This document shows, one piece after another, positions 1-12,900 of a DNA stretch of 64,000 nt. The stretch is from positions 43,897,759 through 43,961,758 of the forward strand of contig NC_087068.1 in the NCBI RefSeq assembly GCF_963678635.1. The letters are read 5' to 3'. The stretch's first letter is position 1; the number at the start of each line of letters is the position of its first letter. This stretch comes from Symsagittifera roscoffensis. Lineage: Eukaryota; Xenacoelomorpha; Acoela; Convolutidae. A model generated the notes under the pieces. It was given only the letters and a program-made list of their open reading frames with translations, made no database searches and was not told the origin of the DNA. The translations under genes and the position numbers were made by a program.

Positions 1-1880
1 TTGAAACTAGTTATTTCATTGAAAAATTGTTTCCTTGTAAAATTTTTATATCTAATCAATCACGAACCATGACTAAATCTTACTCTAGCTTGAAACCCTA
101 GTGGTCTTTAGAATTAATAAATAAGATTGAAATCAGTTGCTTTCTTTTTTCTGCTAACTTCGCGATAAATAAGTATATCTCTAAACCTATTGAGACAAGG
201 AAATATAAGAGTAAGAAAAGGATTGGCATTAGACTAGGAGTGTCACGAACCTATCCGGCCAAAAATAGATAGCGTAACAAAGAGACAGCGTACTGTATCC
301 AAAATTACTCGATGAGAAGGCCGCCCGGAGCTAAACTTATCCGGTACAACCAACGAGTCTCTAGAAGACCTTCAACTAACTTAGCTGTAGCAATCATTAT
401 ACAAATCAAACAGATAAAAATTAGCTTACTTTCACGTAGCAGTATGTCTAATAAAGCCAAGCGCATATTCAAGATTAACTTCCATCACTAAACGACGAAA
501 ACCAAATCTGAATCGCTAAGTGAAAATAAACAGAAAAGACGATTGGCCAAAAAATCACTTGTGCAGTAAAACTAATAATACTATACTAACTCGGTCAAAC
601 TGAGCCGTAAGTTTGGAAAAAAAACAGTTTTAAAAATTGAGTAAAAATTAGTAACCTAGCAATAATATAACCACCAATACCGACTAGACGTCCATTAAAA
701 TTAATCAACCTCAAAACTATAAATCTGAAGTAAATGTTCAAATTTTTTCTTAAATTTTATAAAACATTTACAAAATAGGCGAAAATTAAAAATAGTTTTA
801 ATTTTGGTTGTTAAACAACAGCGTTCATTGTCTGATGTTTTTCATCTAAAACATTCAATAAAACATATTGAATAACAGTTAAATAAATTTTTATTTCTAT
901 TTCAAAAACTAACTAACTCATTTGAAAAAAAAAATATCATCAAAACTTCTCCTAGGATATTTAATTTTGAATTTTTTCATTTAATACCATTTAAAACCTG
1001 GATCACCAAGGCTTTCATTGGATCTATTAGATTTAAACTTTTCAAACTCAACCCATCCCTTTAACTACGTGTCTACCTATGGTGACAATTCACTTTCCAA
1101 CCTTTTAAACTAACCAAGACTACCTGAAAAATTGTCTTTTGAAAACTCACCATTCAATTCAGGCTAAACAGTGAAGAACTTCGGGTACTCATCCTTAACT
1201 TGATTCCTAGCTTTTAGTTGACCCAGGTTTACACAATTTTAGACAAACCCAGGCTTAAACAAAATTAGTGAGCTAAAAGATAGTATCTAACAATCTTTTC
1301 TCTGTTCTAATTATACCTGAACCTTATAAACTGATTTACTATTCTCCAACCCTCGATCTCAAATCGATCCCCTTTTAAGTAAGATTCAGAATAATTAAAT
1401 GCAGTGAACGCCACTCGTTTGAAAACAGTACACATCATTCAAAAAAACTGATCTACTCTCTCCCCAACCCGTCCTGCCACGACCAAGGGATTTAAGCTAA
1501 CATCACGAAACTAACATTTCAAGAAACTAGAACAATGAACACTTGGATTTTGCATCAAACTTTTATCCTAACACTGTTGTCAATATCAAATAGAGGGAAC
1601 ATGCAAACTAAAAATCATCCACAATTGTCACATTAAAAATTCTCGATACGATCTCGTAAAAACACTACATAAACAAAGAGTAGAGTATTTTAAAGCGAAA
1701 ATACTCACAACAAAAAACATCACTTATAAACAAAAACAAATATTAAAAAATCCTCTATCAAGAAAACAAACGCAATTTTCGAACCAGGTGCTACAGGAAT
1801 ACGTAAAACGCAACAACTCAAAAATCCAAAAACAACACATCAAACAAAAAACTTAGACGAAAGACATTTATCTGACTCCG
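1..1880. other. AT-rich stretch without a recognisable gene
   Basis: No open frame of useful length and no domain I recognise. The plus strand becomes A-rich and G-poor from about 1600 on, anticipating the decayed LTR element that follows. The only internal structure found is the repeat at 243-345. Confidence 0.5.
243..345 (+). repeat. Dispersed repeat, copy 1 (second copy at 12688-12785)
   Basis: The stretch starting CGAACCTATCCGGCC, with the later words GCGTACTGTATCC and ACTCGATGAGA, has a diverged counterpart at 12688-12785 (CGAACCTATCTGGCC, GCGTACTTTATCTGG, ACTCTATGAGATAA) in the same order and spacing. The two copies probably derive from the end of a mobile element whose body I do not recognise. 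Confidence 0.6.
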
Positions 1881-4860
1881 AAGCGACAACATCATCTTTC
1901 AGAAGTGAACGAAGGATAAAAATAACTAGATCATACCAAAAGTACCTTAAAACCAGTCCAAAAAAGTTATTGCAATCAACTCATAAGAAACAATGAGCAT
2001 TCTACATTAACAATAATACCACTTCGCAAAAAATTATTAAAATAAACAACGAAAAAATTGAGGATGACTCTATTCTACCATTTGTCATACAACCAGATAG
2101 TGATCCATCACGAGAAAAAGTACCAATTTGTTACAATTTCATAACAAATTTATTTCAAAAAGCTATAGTCCATGCAAAAATGAACTCCCAGAAGAAAAAT
2201 CAAAAATCAGATACTTGATCACAACAAACCAAATCGAAAAAAGAACTCAATAAATACAAGCAAATGACATAAAAATAAGTTTTTCAAAAGTTTTGATGGA
2301 ATACATCAAAACAAATAAAATCAAAATTCACAGAGAGCAAAATTAATATCCACAAATGGTGTTTTTGAAAAAAAAATTATAGTTACGTCTCCATCTTAGA
2401 TTCAAATGAAACATTTTTACGCATCAGCACTACAACGAAAAGAACACAACATGCAAATGTAAGAAAAAAAATTAGTTGTTTTCAAAACTTCTAGATACAA
2501 TCCACATTACAAACAAAAAACATAACATCATAGGAGTTCCATTTATTACTATCTATATACCAATAAAAAATATAATGAGTAGTAAATTACAAATTAATGA
2601 TAAATATACACCAAAAAATCATGCTTCCTTAACACTTTTCAAAGAATTTACAATTAAAATTGTCCAATATCTCACATACACCAATACCAAAACAATCAAA
2701 ATACACCAAAACTAGTTATGTCTGATCTTGAATTCGGTCAGATTCATATTTTTTTTTGCGTAACGGTATAAACAACAAAAATATGTACAAACATAAACCC
2801 AGATAACATCAAAAACATGTATACAACAATTCACCATACGCAATAACTCTTCCGTTATGAGTTCCGAAATACTGTTAATCAAACATCACACTACCACCTC
2901 TTTCAGAAAGAGTATACAGAGTAAATACTTAACTAAAACTTTTACATATTTTTCAATCTACAATACTATATTAAGAATTATCCATAAGATTATAACTAAT
3001 GAACCGAAAAAAAAAATTGTAGATTACTTTAAAAACAACACCATATTTCGAACCCACAATACAGTTTTGCAAGTACGCACAACAACAAATTTTTTCAAGT
3101 ACAATTAGCAAAATTATTAGTAAAATATTCAAACGTATATGCCAGATTACACTTGATAAAGGAAAATCTCAATCTCCGTAACAACTTCCACTAAAACCAG
3201 ACACATTTTTTAAGAAACAAGGCGCAATTAAAGTACCAATAGACTTACAAGATGAAGCCATAAAACATTAAAAAAATTTTTGAACCTTACGAAACAATTT
3301 CATCAGAAAAACATAAGCCAAGAGTTAAAAGTCAATACATTTATAAACCCAGGTATCATATTCGCAAAAGGTGAACCACTAAAGATAGTAATTGACGCCA
3401 GCAATATATATTCAATCATTGACAAATCTAAATCTAACTGGCGAATTGAACCGATAAAAAATTTTTAACTAAGATTAATGAAAAAACTACAGCACTGCCA
3501 GCATAAATAGTACATGTAATCAAATGCCTCTGGATGATCAATCACCATTCGTTATCGGAAAACAACGAAATGATTCGAACAGGTTATTTTATGAAACATC
3601 CATAGGATTAGCAACTTTTTCAGCGTTTACGAGTAAAATAATTCTTCCTCTTTTTCAAGTTAAAATGTAATTACACATCTAGACGATGTTTTCAATCAAT
3701 CGCAAACAAAAAACGAACGTTAACGGTTTTAGAAAACACCACCAAATTTTACAAACAAAGTATGAAGGCAGCCCTAGATAAATCACATTAGAAGGACAAA
3801 CAAAAACACCTTTAAAAGCTAGAGCAAGAACGTAATTTTAAAATTACAACCACTATAAAATGACAACATTCACACATTCACACCAGTCGAAAATTTTGAA
3901 AAATTCACACTTGTCATTTAATCGACTCTATCCGATCTAAAACTAGAACTATACCTCCAACTCCAGATCAAAATTAAGCACAACCTTCATATTTGATGAC
4001 AAAAAGTAATCATGTCAAAATGTAAACCCCTTCCGAAATCAACAAAATAGTATAAACTCAAACTCCAAAATTTTTTAAAAAAATAGCTTAATTAGCCTAA
4101 AAAAAGTTTTATCAAAATCAATTAGCCTAAAGCCCAAGTACGCACCAAAGCCCCTGTTTAACCAATAAATAAAAACAAGAAGTAACAACCAAATACCAAA
4201 ACAACCAGACTATCCTTAACCAACACCAAAGAATTTCCAACCCCCCTCAATGCAATCAAATGAAACGAACTTAGTAAAGCCTTAGAGAAAACTATTATTC
4301 TTAGGACATTTCGGATAAGTGAAATCACTTTCTGAATCACCTCTTTGAAACAAGTGGTATCGACTCTTGGGATTCTCCATTTCATTTTGAAAACGTATTA
4401 GACACATCTACTTTTCCAACTATAAATTCCCAGCCATATGAACCACCCACTTTTACCAACAGATATGGATTCTACCGCAACCTCCGAACAATTAAAAGAT
4501 AAACCATTTCACCCTTCAACACCCTCACAGCGTCTTCCACATTGGTTGACCCACCATTATCCACACGGTGAACCAAATCTGGTTAATGGCCCACCTGAAA
4601 CTCTATCAGAGACATCATTATCTTCTTTACCAACAACACTTTCTCTACCTTCCACACCTTCCATTTCAAGCATACCACAATTTAAAACGTTCCCACCAGG
4701 ATTACAACGACGTTTGAATAACAGATATCAAAAAATCTAAAACACAAACAAACAATTCCCACCAGGATTACAACAAATTTTGAATAACAGATATCAAGAA
4801 AACCAAAATACGAACAAGCCATTAACACTTGACTGGAACACAGTAATCATTTAGCTAATC
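1880..4860 (+). mobile_element. Decayed Ty3-like LTR retrotransposon, pol region
   Basis: Reading frames with many stops and frameshifts contain, in order, reverse transcriptase landmarks of the Ty3/gypsy kind. A KIVIDASNIYSIID-like block lies at about 3385-3430 (normally KxVxDAR.LN). A block from 3524 begins MPLDDQSPFV and includes NRLFYE and IGLATFSAF. One frame away, at 3667-3690, is THLDDVFNQS, the catalytic YLDD box with its tyrosine lost. A later MKAALDKSH-like piece is at about 3760. The coding strand is rich in A and poor in G. No LTRs could be delimited by eye. It is certainly inactive. Assignment to Ty3-like rather than another LTR group is inference from the box order. Confidence 0.7.
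4438..4740 (+). CDS. Ser/Thr/Pro-rich ORF, probably part of the LTR element
   Basis: An ATG-initiated 100-codon frame with low-complexity Ser, Thr and Pro content (for example SSLPTTLSLPSTPSISS). It follows the decayed reverse transcriptase on the same strand and shares its A/C-rich, G-poor coding strand. A short imperfect duplication follows: the FPPGLQRRLNNRYQ-encoding stretch at about 4690-4737 recurs at 4755-4802. It resembles the low-complexity part of the unknown ORF at the right edge of the window in composition only. No function can be assigned. Confidence 0.35.
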   Translation: MNHPLLPTDMDSTATSEQLKDKPFHPSTPSQRLPHWLTHHYPHGEPNLVNGPPETLSETSLSSLPTTLSLPSTPSISSIPQFKTFPPGLQRRLNNRYQKI

Positions 4861-4864
4861 CGGA

Positions 4865-5300
4865 TCTAACAGAGAGAAAATCAAGTTTTTGAAGCGTTTT
4901 TAACCAGAAAAAAAATCTGCATTGTAGAAGCAACAAAAAATTTGTCTAAAGCCAAAATATTAAACCGCAAATAAGAAAAATTTGTTGTCTGCACAAAAAA
5001 GCTGTACGTCTCCATTAAAATTTGTCAACGCACTATCCGAATTTTTCATCATTTTTAACATTCAGTATATTAGCTAACTATGAGATTCGCCATGCGGACA
5101 TCGATTTAACAAGCAGTCGTCTGCCAGTTTTAACCAAAATATAAGATTTCGCGGCTAAAACCAAACCTTTGGCGCTAACAAACACTTAATTCAGGTAGCA
5201 GCTTTCATCAATAAAATCAAATATTTTCAAATAATTCTTCCAAATGATTCTTCCAATAAATCTTCCAAATAATTTCAGACTGTATTTGGGCGACTGACAA
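4865..5300. other. Non-coding gap with short direct repeats
   Basis: No gene seen. At 5220-5275 the words AATTCTTCC / GATTCTTCC / AAATCTTCC recur at about 15-nt intervals, a small decayed tandem repeat. Confidence 0.45.
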
Positions 5301-5304
5301 AAAA

Positions 5305-5995
5305 TTATTCTTTTAACTGGTTTATAACGTTTCTCATGTTTTGCCTGGTAACGTAATCATATGCCACTACTTCTGCGTTTGAACTCTCGTACGCGTGCAG
5401 GCAGTAAAAACGACTGTACCTCCCGCACGACTCATAAGATTCGTGGCGATTCCGCCAATGGGATTGCACCAGGTAGTTCCTCCGATTGCTATCCTGAAGT
5501 ATATTCGGGCTCAAACGCGGATTATCAATTGATTCTATTCATTGTACAAGTCGGAGCTGTTATGCTTATACCAATGACATTTCCAAAAGCAATACAGAGC
5601 TTATTGTTTTTTTCGCCCTTTTTTCGAAAAGTTGAATGTCATTTAAAAAACATAACAAAAATTAGAAAGCTTAGGAAACAGTGTTTTTTATCTCTGTACT
5701 TGCGAAACGCGGAATTAAATATTGTAGAAAAAATCTACCGCAAAAATATACTTTTACGACAGTTAATAAACATGCAGTTCAAAAATATACTTTGACGACT
5801 AAATAAATAACTCCTTCGACTTGTACTTGATGTTGCAGAGTCCAAATTAGAAAATAACATCCCTGTTGGAATGATAAATGTTTGAGAAGTCCAGGTAACA
5901 TTTTCAACTTGGGGTTTTACGACTGTGTCAGCAATACTTGATGAGCGAATCAACAGACGACTGAGCACAAAAATCACACCAAGAATAAAACACAT
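5305..5995 (-). CDS. Possible small secreted-protein gene (two exons, joint unresolved)
   Basis: Two minus-strand coding segments look better than chance. The upstream one starts with ATG at 5995. Its first residues (MCFILGVIFVLSRLLI) read as a signal peptide, followed by a polar stretch ending around 5790. The downstream one, 5493-5305, follows a CTTCAG acceptor, encodes 62 residues and a stop, has balanced codon use and two cysteines (CGRYSRFYC), and ends VINQLKE. The GT sites available in the first segment are mostly in phase 1 while the acceptor needs phase 0, so either an exon is missing or the join is wrong. I recognise no family. A GC-richer block with repeated E2F-like words lies upstream (6290-6510). 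Confidence 0.35.
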
Positions 5996-6289
5996 TTCAA
6001 AATTGAAATCAAATTAAATTTCGAGTTGAACAAACTTAATAAACTGAATGTAACAATTATATTTGACAATAATTGTTTATTTAACCTTCGCATGTCTAAA
6101 TTTAATCTATGCTGGTTTTTCTAGTTAAGACACATCTATTTCAAATGTCGTGAAAACTTCAGATTTCATGATACCAATTGGTACCGCGTCAATTCGCAAC
6201 AAAAAAATTGATAACTCGCAACAAAAGACAACTTGCAAATTTTAAGGAAAGCGACAACTCCCAAAATTTGAAAATTAAATTATAAGTTT

Positions 6290-6510
6290 AAGTTTAAGGT
6301 CACGGGTGGGCGCGGTACACGCGCGTTTCCGCTGGGCGGCGATAACCGGTTCTTAATTTCGTATAAATTCCTAGCCTCTGATGGCAAAATGTTGGCGCGA
6401 CTGAAACGTTGACGCGACTGCAGCGGTGAGTTGGCGCGACTGCCAAGCACAAACAATCATTCTGGACCATTCGCGACGGCCACCAGTGCGTTGTTAAAAC
6501 AACAGCTGCG
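6290..6510 (-). promoter_or_regulatory. GC-richer block with three TTGGCGCGACTG-like repeats
   Basis: This block is clearly GC-richer than its surroundings. It holds TTGGCGCGACTG at 6392-6403, TTGACGCGACTG at 6409-6420 and TTGGCGCGACTG at 6431-6442. The core resembles E2F sites (TTTSGCGC). It lies about 400 bp upstream of the possible small gene starting at 5995 and downstream of the Maf gene, so a promoter is plausible. That is inference, because no TATA box or start site was identified. Confidence 0.35.
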
Positions 6511-6782
6511 GAGATGAATTAATTGCGAGTTCTTTTAATGCGGGTTGTCTTTTCTAGCGCTGTCTTTTCTTGCGAATTGTCGCATCACGTAACAATTCGA
6601 AGATCTCTTGCTCAAAGTTCACAGGACAGCTTTACTAACTTTCTCAAAATTAGCAAAATTATAATAACCTCTCTTAAATTCCATGAAGGAAAGAGTACAT
6701 TTAGTCCATTTACTGATTGATTTGGAAAAAATATGGAACACTATAAAAAAATAAATTTTAAAAGTTGGCCTCGACTAGTCTT

Positions 6783-6950
6783 TTAAAAGTTCGCCTCTAC
6801 AATTCTACGCAGACATGCGCTCAGGGGCTGAATCGGGAGACCAACGACGTTGAAGAAATCTCCGTCAAGTGACTCGATGAAAGATCCTGCCACTCCTTGA
6901 GCCCCGTAGCCTCCAGATTTGTCAAATGAGTCCCCGGTCGCAACATAGGC
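6783..6950 (-). CDS. Maf gene exon 4 (terminal)
   Basis: Acceptor ATCTTGCAG|GCCTAT. Encodes [19 protein letters not shown], then NVVGLPI and the TAA stop at 6783. The conserved GD, DKAG-like and YG-x-QG elements are all present. Confidence 0.9.
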   Translation of the reverse strand, partial: AYVATGDSFDKSGGYGAQGVAGSFIESLDGDFFNVVGLPIQPLSACLRRIVEANF

Positions 6951-9900
6951 CTGCAAGATAAAAAAAAGCCTCTCAAAAACTACCTTTTTTTCATTTGACT
7001 GCATTACAACATTCACTTGTTATAACTTAAGCTACTTCGTATAATACTGCCGCAACTATCATCAGTGATAAATCGAAACTTATTATTTACAAAAAAAATT
7101 GATAAAATCAAGAAGGATCTCTTGCATTCCAGCAAAAACTGAAACTACTGAATTAATTTGACACATTCACAAGTTATAACTTTGAAAGTTCGTACAATAT
7201 TGCCGCTATTATCACCCAGAGGCAAATCTGGGCTTCGCAAACACTAGTGAGAACACGATAAGAAATCAGCTCTATAAAGTGCAATAAGAAAGAGGAAAAA
7301 AGCCTCGAATTAGTAAAAATTCGGCTATGTCTAGCATTCGATCTGCGACCTAGAGAACATGAGTTTCACACACTAATCACTTAGTCACGGACGCTTAATG
7401 AATCACAAACACTAGCCAAAAATAAAGCAGAAAACAGACGCTGTGAAATTTCCTATGCTACAGATTGTGATTATAGCAAAAAAGCACACAAGTGAACACT
7501 TTTAATGAACATTTTTATTTGAGAATTAAGTTAGAAAAAGGAAAAAGAGGAAGGTTCGTAGTAAAAAAGTAGCTGTTCGCGTCAAAGTCTTCAGAGTTTT
7601 AACAGAGCAATTAACGCGTAGGTGGAAATCGATTATTTAGGAGCTTTTTGGGCTGTTTAAGTGGCTTCTTTCGGTATAACTTTTTTTATCAATTGATCTG
7701 GTAACTATGTGGTTTTTTAAGATAAGCTAATATCATACCCAGAGTTTTGTTAAGAAGTCAGAGTTTGTTTTCAAAATGCACTAATTTATTTCTGGTGAAA
7801 TTCTCACTTTTCACAGGCGTCGTTTTAGAAAAAATTAAAGGCTACAGATATAAAAATAACTTTCATTCAACAAATGGTTGTTAACTTATTTCTGAGAGCT
7901 AAACAGATAAACGGGATTTTGAGCAAACACGTACTTCAAAGAACTCTTTTGAATCAAGTTTCAAGGTCAGAATTACTTTGATATCGTTAGACGTGTTGTT
8001 TGATATAGACAAGATTGTTATTAAATGTATTTTTTTTCATAGAAGTTAGCTCAAAATAGTCACACATTAATTCTTAACTTTCGCAAAGTCTCACTAAGTC
8101 AGACTCGCCCGAGCTGAGGTGTTCGACTCATCGTTTGACCAAAACGGTCGAACGATGTCTGTTTTTCGTCGCAAATTAAGACTAAGGCGAATATTTGTAG
8201 AGTAAAGTCTCGGGCAGCACTCATTCGATTACTTTTGGATAAAAAATGTTTTCTATTTGAAGAGATTGAGATTCAGGCTATGGTTGCACAAAGTCTCTGT
8301 AAACACTTTTATCAGCCACTTAGGTTAGGAAACAATAAATTTAGTATTTATACACTAACATTTTCACGGCCGAAATCTTGTGAGTTGTGAATTAGGTTAT
8401 TTACGGGGAAAAATTCTAGTACCACGTTGCAGTACCCTTGCTTATCGCAAGGGTAATAACAAGAGTAAGCTGTAATAGCATCCAGTAGGTCAATTCGAAT
8501 TTTCCAAATTGAGCATATCAGCACGTTTGTGCACCACCATCACTGTTAGCAATGGTTCAGTGGTTCTGTTAGACCCAATTATTTGGAAAAAATATAAATT
8601 TCGATTTGAAAATTAATTGATACGTACGTAAAAAAAGGGTGGATCTAGGTTTCAGACATCACTTTTAAGTACCCAACAAAATAGGCTAGCACAAACTGAA
8701 ACCTTCACATCGCTTTGGAGCACATGATTGGTTTGAGTCTCAACTCATACTTTCTGCGAGACTTAGACATCATGAGAAAATTGGGCCATCCGACAAGCCA
8801 GCTCAAAATAATAGACCCCTGAAAGTAGAGGAACTCATTTTCCGCCACTGAGATTGGGACATAAGAAAAAAGAACAAATTCTTCGACAAAAAAATGGGTC
8901 AACTGCTTGCGCTACAATTATACTGAAATTCACAGCAACTTTTCACGTTTAATGAGAAATATTCTTCTGGGATAGAAAAAACTGATTAATCTCTGACTCG
9001 ATCAACTGGACTAGTCAAAACTCGCTTGGTGTTAGCCCATCGATTCAAACTGACCTCGATGAGGCTCTCCGGCAAGCTGGCGAAGTGGACGCCAGTGGTA
9101 GTCTCGAACTGCTCAGTCCGCCAACTATCATCACCCTCTCGTCTGTAGAACACGACACACGAAGATACCACCTGGTAAACTATTCCTATTGTTATCAATA
9201 AAGTGTTAAAATAACAATGAGTTTTTCTCAAGTATGCTTTTTCAATTAATGAGTATAATTTATCACTCACCAAGCACCGAAACTGAATATACACTGAAAG
9301 CTTTACAAACCGGTTAAAAGCGCCGCGTTAAAACTTATATTCATATTATCTTATCTTTCTAAGTTTCCGTCGAAATAATTTTACAAGTCTACAAACCCCA
9401 AATTTAACTCTGCTCTATTACTATGCTAAATATTTGCAATGATAAACCGATAGATTCATCGGTTTATAGATTAATAGAAAAGCTGTTGCTAAACTTACCA
9501 GACACATTTATAGGGTGAGGCATTTGAACTGATACGGCATTAACTTAAAACAATGCTCTTCATCCATTCAAAGCAACATAATAAGTGATGCTAGATGCAA
9601 CCATGACGACAAGCGAAGTAGGCTTAAGTAAAAAAGAGAGGGAACAGGGGCGGGGCAAATAAAAAAACAAGCGACGCTATCGTAACAAATAACGCTTCCA
9701 TGCATTGCAAATCTCACTGAAGTGCCTGATGTATCTGGTTTGGCTAAGTCGCAGAGGTAAAAGAGATCAAATCACCTCGTGTCTCCTACCCGAGAGCGCT
9801 CTCAGCATCAGTTTGGCCTCCTCTGCACTTGCTGGTTTCTCCATTATCTGTCCATCCAGAACAACTACAGTATCCGCTCCGATAATCAACCGGCAATTAT

Positions 9901-12900
9901 GCACGCTCTCTTCGACCTAACAATAATGTTTACAAGAGTGTGCGCGCCGTAGGCCGCTAAAGCAGTCAGCTGAAAATTACTTAAGATTAAATCAGCGGCA
10001 GAAAAAAGATCTTTGGATCATTGACACACTTTTTGGCTATCTATTTATAGTACATCGGCTTATTGCACTCGCTCCGTTTCTAACCGTTGCAAAAAACTGG
10101 AATAGAAAAAGATATATAAAAAGAGCAAATCGCTTATTTCAAAAATTTCCCATGCAAAAGCTGCCTTTTTAGACAATTTAAATCTCATGTTAGCCTGAAA
10201 ATGCACACAAGCATTCAATATTTGTTTAAAATTAACATCGATATCCCTAGAGACAAGTTTGAGATTTTGCCGCATAAAATCAAAGAAAGGTACAAGTGCC
10301 ATAGAGGTGTCCCTGTAGTAACCGAGTGTGAGTGACAGCGGGTTCCAAATCACCCTAATTCTCATCAAAGGCAGAAATTGAGACGCAAACCGCTCCGTCT
10401 AAAAAAGTTTTGAAATGTCGAGAAAAGCTAGATCTACCAAAATTTTCATATATTTATATCGAATAAAACTCAACTTTTTAAAAGCCAAATAAAGCACTTG
10501 GAAGTTAAGCTTGCATTGGAACAAAACTTACAAAGCGGTAACAAATTCAACAAAACTTTTAGCATACACATTGAATTAAACAAAAATCAAAATCTTTTTG
10601 GAATTACCCCCTAAAAAAACTCTCACACTTGTTTCTCTCATTCAACGACGCATTATGATGCAGCTGAGCTGATTTTAAGAAACCAAAAAACTTCTAAGTT
10701 GAGTAAACAAAAAAACAGAAAAACGGAAATTATACCGAATCAGAGTTGGTAAAAAAACGTATATTGAATAGAACGTGCATTTTGAAAGTTGTTGCAAAGC
10801 AGATTTGAGAGTGATCCTGTTGGCAACCTTGTCTGCAAGAAAAATTTTATGTTCGGAATTGATATCGCTTGCTAATCTTGAGCATCATTATAACCGCATG
10901 CATAATAATTTCCAGCTAAATAATTGACGGAGCAAAAAAAAGGAAAAACAATGAACATTTTTCCGGAAAATAATTTAAAAGAATTATACGAAAAATCTGG
11001 TAACTCATTTATCTCGACAACGAGGCTTTTGCAATAGCATTCATAAAGTGTAGAAATGTTCATTAGTCCGCGCTATTGGAACTCGGACAACAAAAATAAA
11101 CAGACGGGCGAAAGTCCGAAAATTTCTAGTTTGCAAAACAGGCCCGTCCGAATTCGAACCTGAAACTCTCATTATATCAATGAGATAAGTTACCTCTACG
11201 CCAGATACGCTGGATGGTTAATTGATTGTGGATTATTTATGCAGCAGGATGAAACACGCCTAATAATTTCACGTGCGAAATCTTGTGAACAAAATTCTTT
11301 CCGGGGAAAAAGTCTAGTCCCTAGGTGTTATCCCAAGGTGTTGAGATTTTGAGGTGCTGTATTTGCATTAGAGACACTTTTAGTTACTTGAGACCCCTTT
11401 ATCACCTTGGTAGGCAAATGAGTCGATGCAATCTTCGCGCAGTTTTATTTCACCGAACTAAACACTTAACTCCATATATCTCCGTTAGAATTTTAAGTTT
11501 CGGCGGAAGCTATAGTGATTAAATTTTACTGTGCATTGAAACTTGTAGTCGAACCAACCAAAAAATTGCATTTAACACAAAATCTTCCGCGATTATTCAT
11601 TTTGGCAAAGAAAAGTACTAAATTTTGAGCGCAATCCGCTCACGAACGCTCAGTGACAAGTAGTTAGAATAACCGCGAAGCAAAAACTTGCGGTGCTTAT
11701 GATTTTTCACAACCCTTATTATTTTCATTTATATTATCGATTCTCGCTTCAAACAGAGCTGATTTAAATTAACCGGACAAAACTAACAAAATTTGAAATT
11801 TCAAACGCGTTTTTCTCCAAATGGATTAAGATAAGACAAAAAACGAAGTGAACAAAAGTTGCTTAAAATTTCACCAGAATTAATATGCTGCAATTTTTTC
11901 TCCAAAATTCTCAACCCAAATTTTACCCCAAAATGGGTCATTTAGGCTTTTTTGAATTAATCAAGAATTACTCTGAAACTACTTTGTTAATAGATGAGAA
12001 AACTATCACAAGAAGCCTCTTACACATCTCAACAAAGTTCCTGAAAAGTTTAAATCTACAAAAACCTGTATAAGAGAAAATATTTATGCTTGCTAGTCAA
12101 GAAATGTGATTTTTTACTAAAAATAACCCAAAACTTTAGCTTAAAAACAAATTTTTAACAATTTGCGCAAATTATGGAGATTTAAACCTTTGTTCTACAA
12201 CTTTGTTGAGATGTGTAAGAGGCTTCTTGTGATATAGGTTTCTCAATTATTCACAAAGTAGTTTCAGCGTAATTCTTGATCAATTAAAGAAAGCCAAAAT
12301 GACCCATTTTTGGCGTAAAACTTTGGTGGAGGATTTCGGAGAAAAAAATGCAATATATTAATTCTAGTAAAATTCTAAGCAACTTCACTTTTTGTTTAAC
12401 TTTAACACAAATTGAGAAAAACGCTTTCAAAAATTCAAGTTTTGTTCGTTTTGTCCGGATAATTTCAATCAGCACTGTATAATCTTTGAACTAAAACTTT
12501 TGAATGATAAGGTATTAATTACTATCCACTCATAATAATCGATAACTCATCCTTTCATTCTTTTTGTGAAACTTGACTGGTTAACCAGGCAGTCCATTTA
12601 CGAGACATAAGAACAAAGTTGATCCCTCTATAACCGAGTATTTTCTATAACTCAAATAGATCCAATGAGAAAAAGAAAATAAGAGTACGAACCTATCTGG
12701 CCGAACTGAGATAACGTGACCAACGGACGGCGTACTTTATCTGGAACTACTCTATGAGATAACCCTTGCCGGTGGGGCCTAGGAAATTCGACGATAAGCA
12801 AATTAGACGGATGCTACAAAAACGAAATTAGACGAATTTTTTTACAGATCTGGCATTTTAGACGTTACTGCTATGAAAAGGAAAGGGTCAACAAAATTTT

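Noticed and set aside
8705-8902. 65-codon hydrophobic frame in Maf intron 3
   Set aside because: No start context, splice partner or family match.
10060-10368. 102-codon minus-strand frame between Maf exons 1 and 2
   Set aside because: Starts at a real ATG but has no recognisable domain, and inserting it would break the Maf fold between exons that join cleanly.
11141-11214. Functional tRNA gene
   Set aside because: A and B boxes are present but the acceptor stem does not pair and U33 is missing.
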